NCBI RefSeq assembly: GCF_002157145.1
Contig: NZ_CP021361.1
Location: 4,058,626 to 4,122,625, forward strand
Length of the DNA stretch: 64,000 bases
Direction: 5' to 3'
Origin: Acidovorax carolinensis
Lineage (GTDB): Bacteria > Pseudomonadota > Gammaproteobacteria > Burkholderiales > Burkholderiaceae_C
The position numbers and the translations under genes are program-made. Below are positions 63,960 to 64,000 of this stretch, one piece after another. Numbering within the stretch: position 1 is the first letter of the stretch; the number at the start of each line of letters is the position of its first letter. The notes beneath the pieces were generated by a model that worked only from the letters and a program-made list of their open reading frames with translations, was not told where the DNA came from and did not search any database.

Positions 63960-64000
63960 ATGACCGAGGAATCCCATCGCAGCCCCATGGGCCCAGCCGG
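63960..64000 (+). CDS. dnaA: Chromosomal replication initiator DnaA, partial (start only)
   Basis: Only the first 13 codons are visible (MTEESHRSPMGPA). The assignment rests on position opposite rpmH-rnpA, the DnaA boxes and promoter just upstream, and the MTEE start typical of related DnaA proteins. No domain can be seen. Confidence 0.7.
   Translation, partial: MTEESHRSPMGPA

Noticed and set aside
1..64000. tRNA and rRNA genes
   Set aside because: Looked for cloverleaf and conserved rRNA strings by eye and found none; a covariance search could still reveal a missed small RNA.

Overview
The window is GC-rich, densely coded chromosome from a betaproteobacterium. Gene content fits the family Comamonadaceae, close to Acidovorax; this is inferred from protein families, from the rnpA-rpmH/dnaA layout and from a dispersed AT-richer repeat, with no database search. 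The right end runs into the replication origin: rpmH, rnpA, yidD, yidC and mnmE read leftwards, and the first codons of dnaA read rightwards beside DnaA boxes.

Left part (1-15.8 kb): a partial Type III-like Mod DNA methyltransferase; an SPFH / zinc-ribbon DUF4178 / DUF350 membrane-stress-type cluster; DUF2061 and a tiny ORF; an orphan flagellar-rod-like protein; a LysR regulator divergent from a frameshifted thiosulfate-dehydrogenase-like cytochrome, followed by a TtrS/TtrR-like two-component system; an omega-amino-acid:pyruvate transaminase; malic enzyme; and a secreted RNase Sa-like toxin with its barstar inhibitor.

Middle (15.8-43.2 kb): the envelope-biogenesis block rsmA-surA-lptD with divergent amgK; a frameshifted rsmE; small unknowns and a frameshifted acyl-CoA dehydrogenase; an HMCES/YedK relative that lacks its catalytic Cys2; an oxygen-independent ubiquinone cluster (ubiU-ubiV-ubiT-DGC protein-ubiX, then ubiD) with an FNR-like site upstream; an MFS transporter behind an 8-bp tandem repeat; a TauD-like dioxygenase with a sulfonate-type ABC transporter; a lipase, an M20 peptidase and a chemoreceptor; and metX-metW.

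Right part (43.2-64 kb): metX lies behind a SAM-II-type riboswitch plus terminator, and a GDT1-family manganese exporter lies behind a yybP-ykoY riboswitch. Two paralogous glycine-rich RRM proteins have leaders whose hairpin covers the Shine-Dalgarno. Then come an SDR, lptC-kdsC-kdsD with a divergent CPA2 antiporter (LPS/Kdo supply), an IS30-family insertion, a GAF-PAS-GGDEF-EAL protein, apt, a cyclic-nucleotide-binding protein, mnmE, a peptide-binding protein and the yidC operon.

Two threads cross the window. First, about 14 copies of a 45-65 bp palindromic repeat occur between genes, at gene ends and apparently in frame inside three genes; one copy is split by the IS30 element with a 3-bp duplication. 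Second, three (possibly four) genes carry single-base deletions at G/C runs in conserved motifs, which look more like sequence errors than parallel decay.
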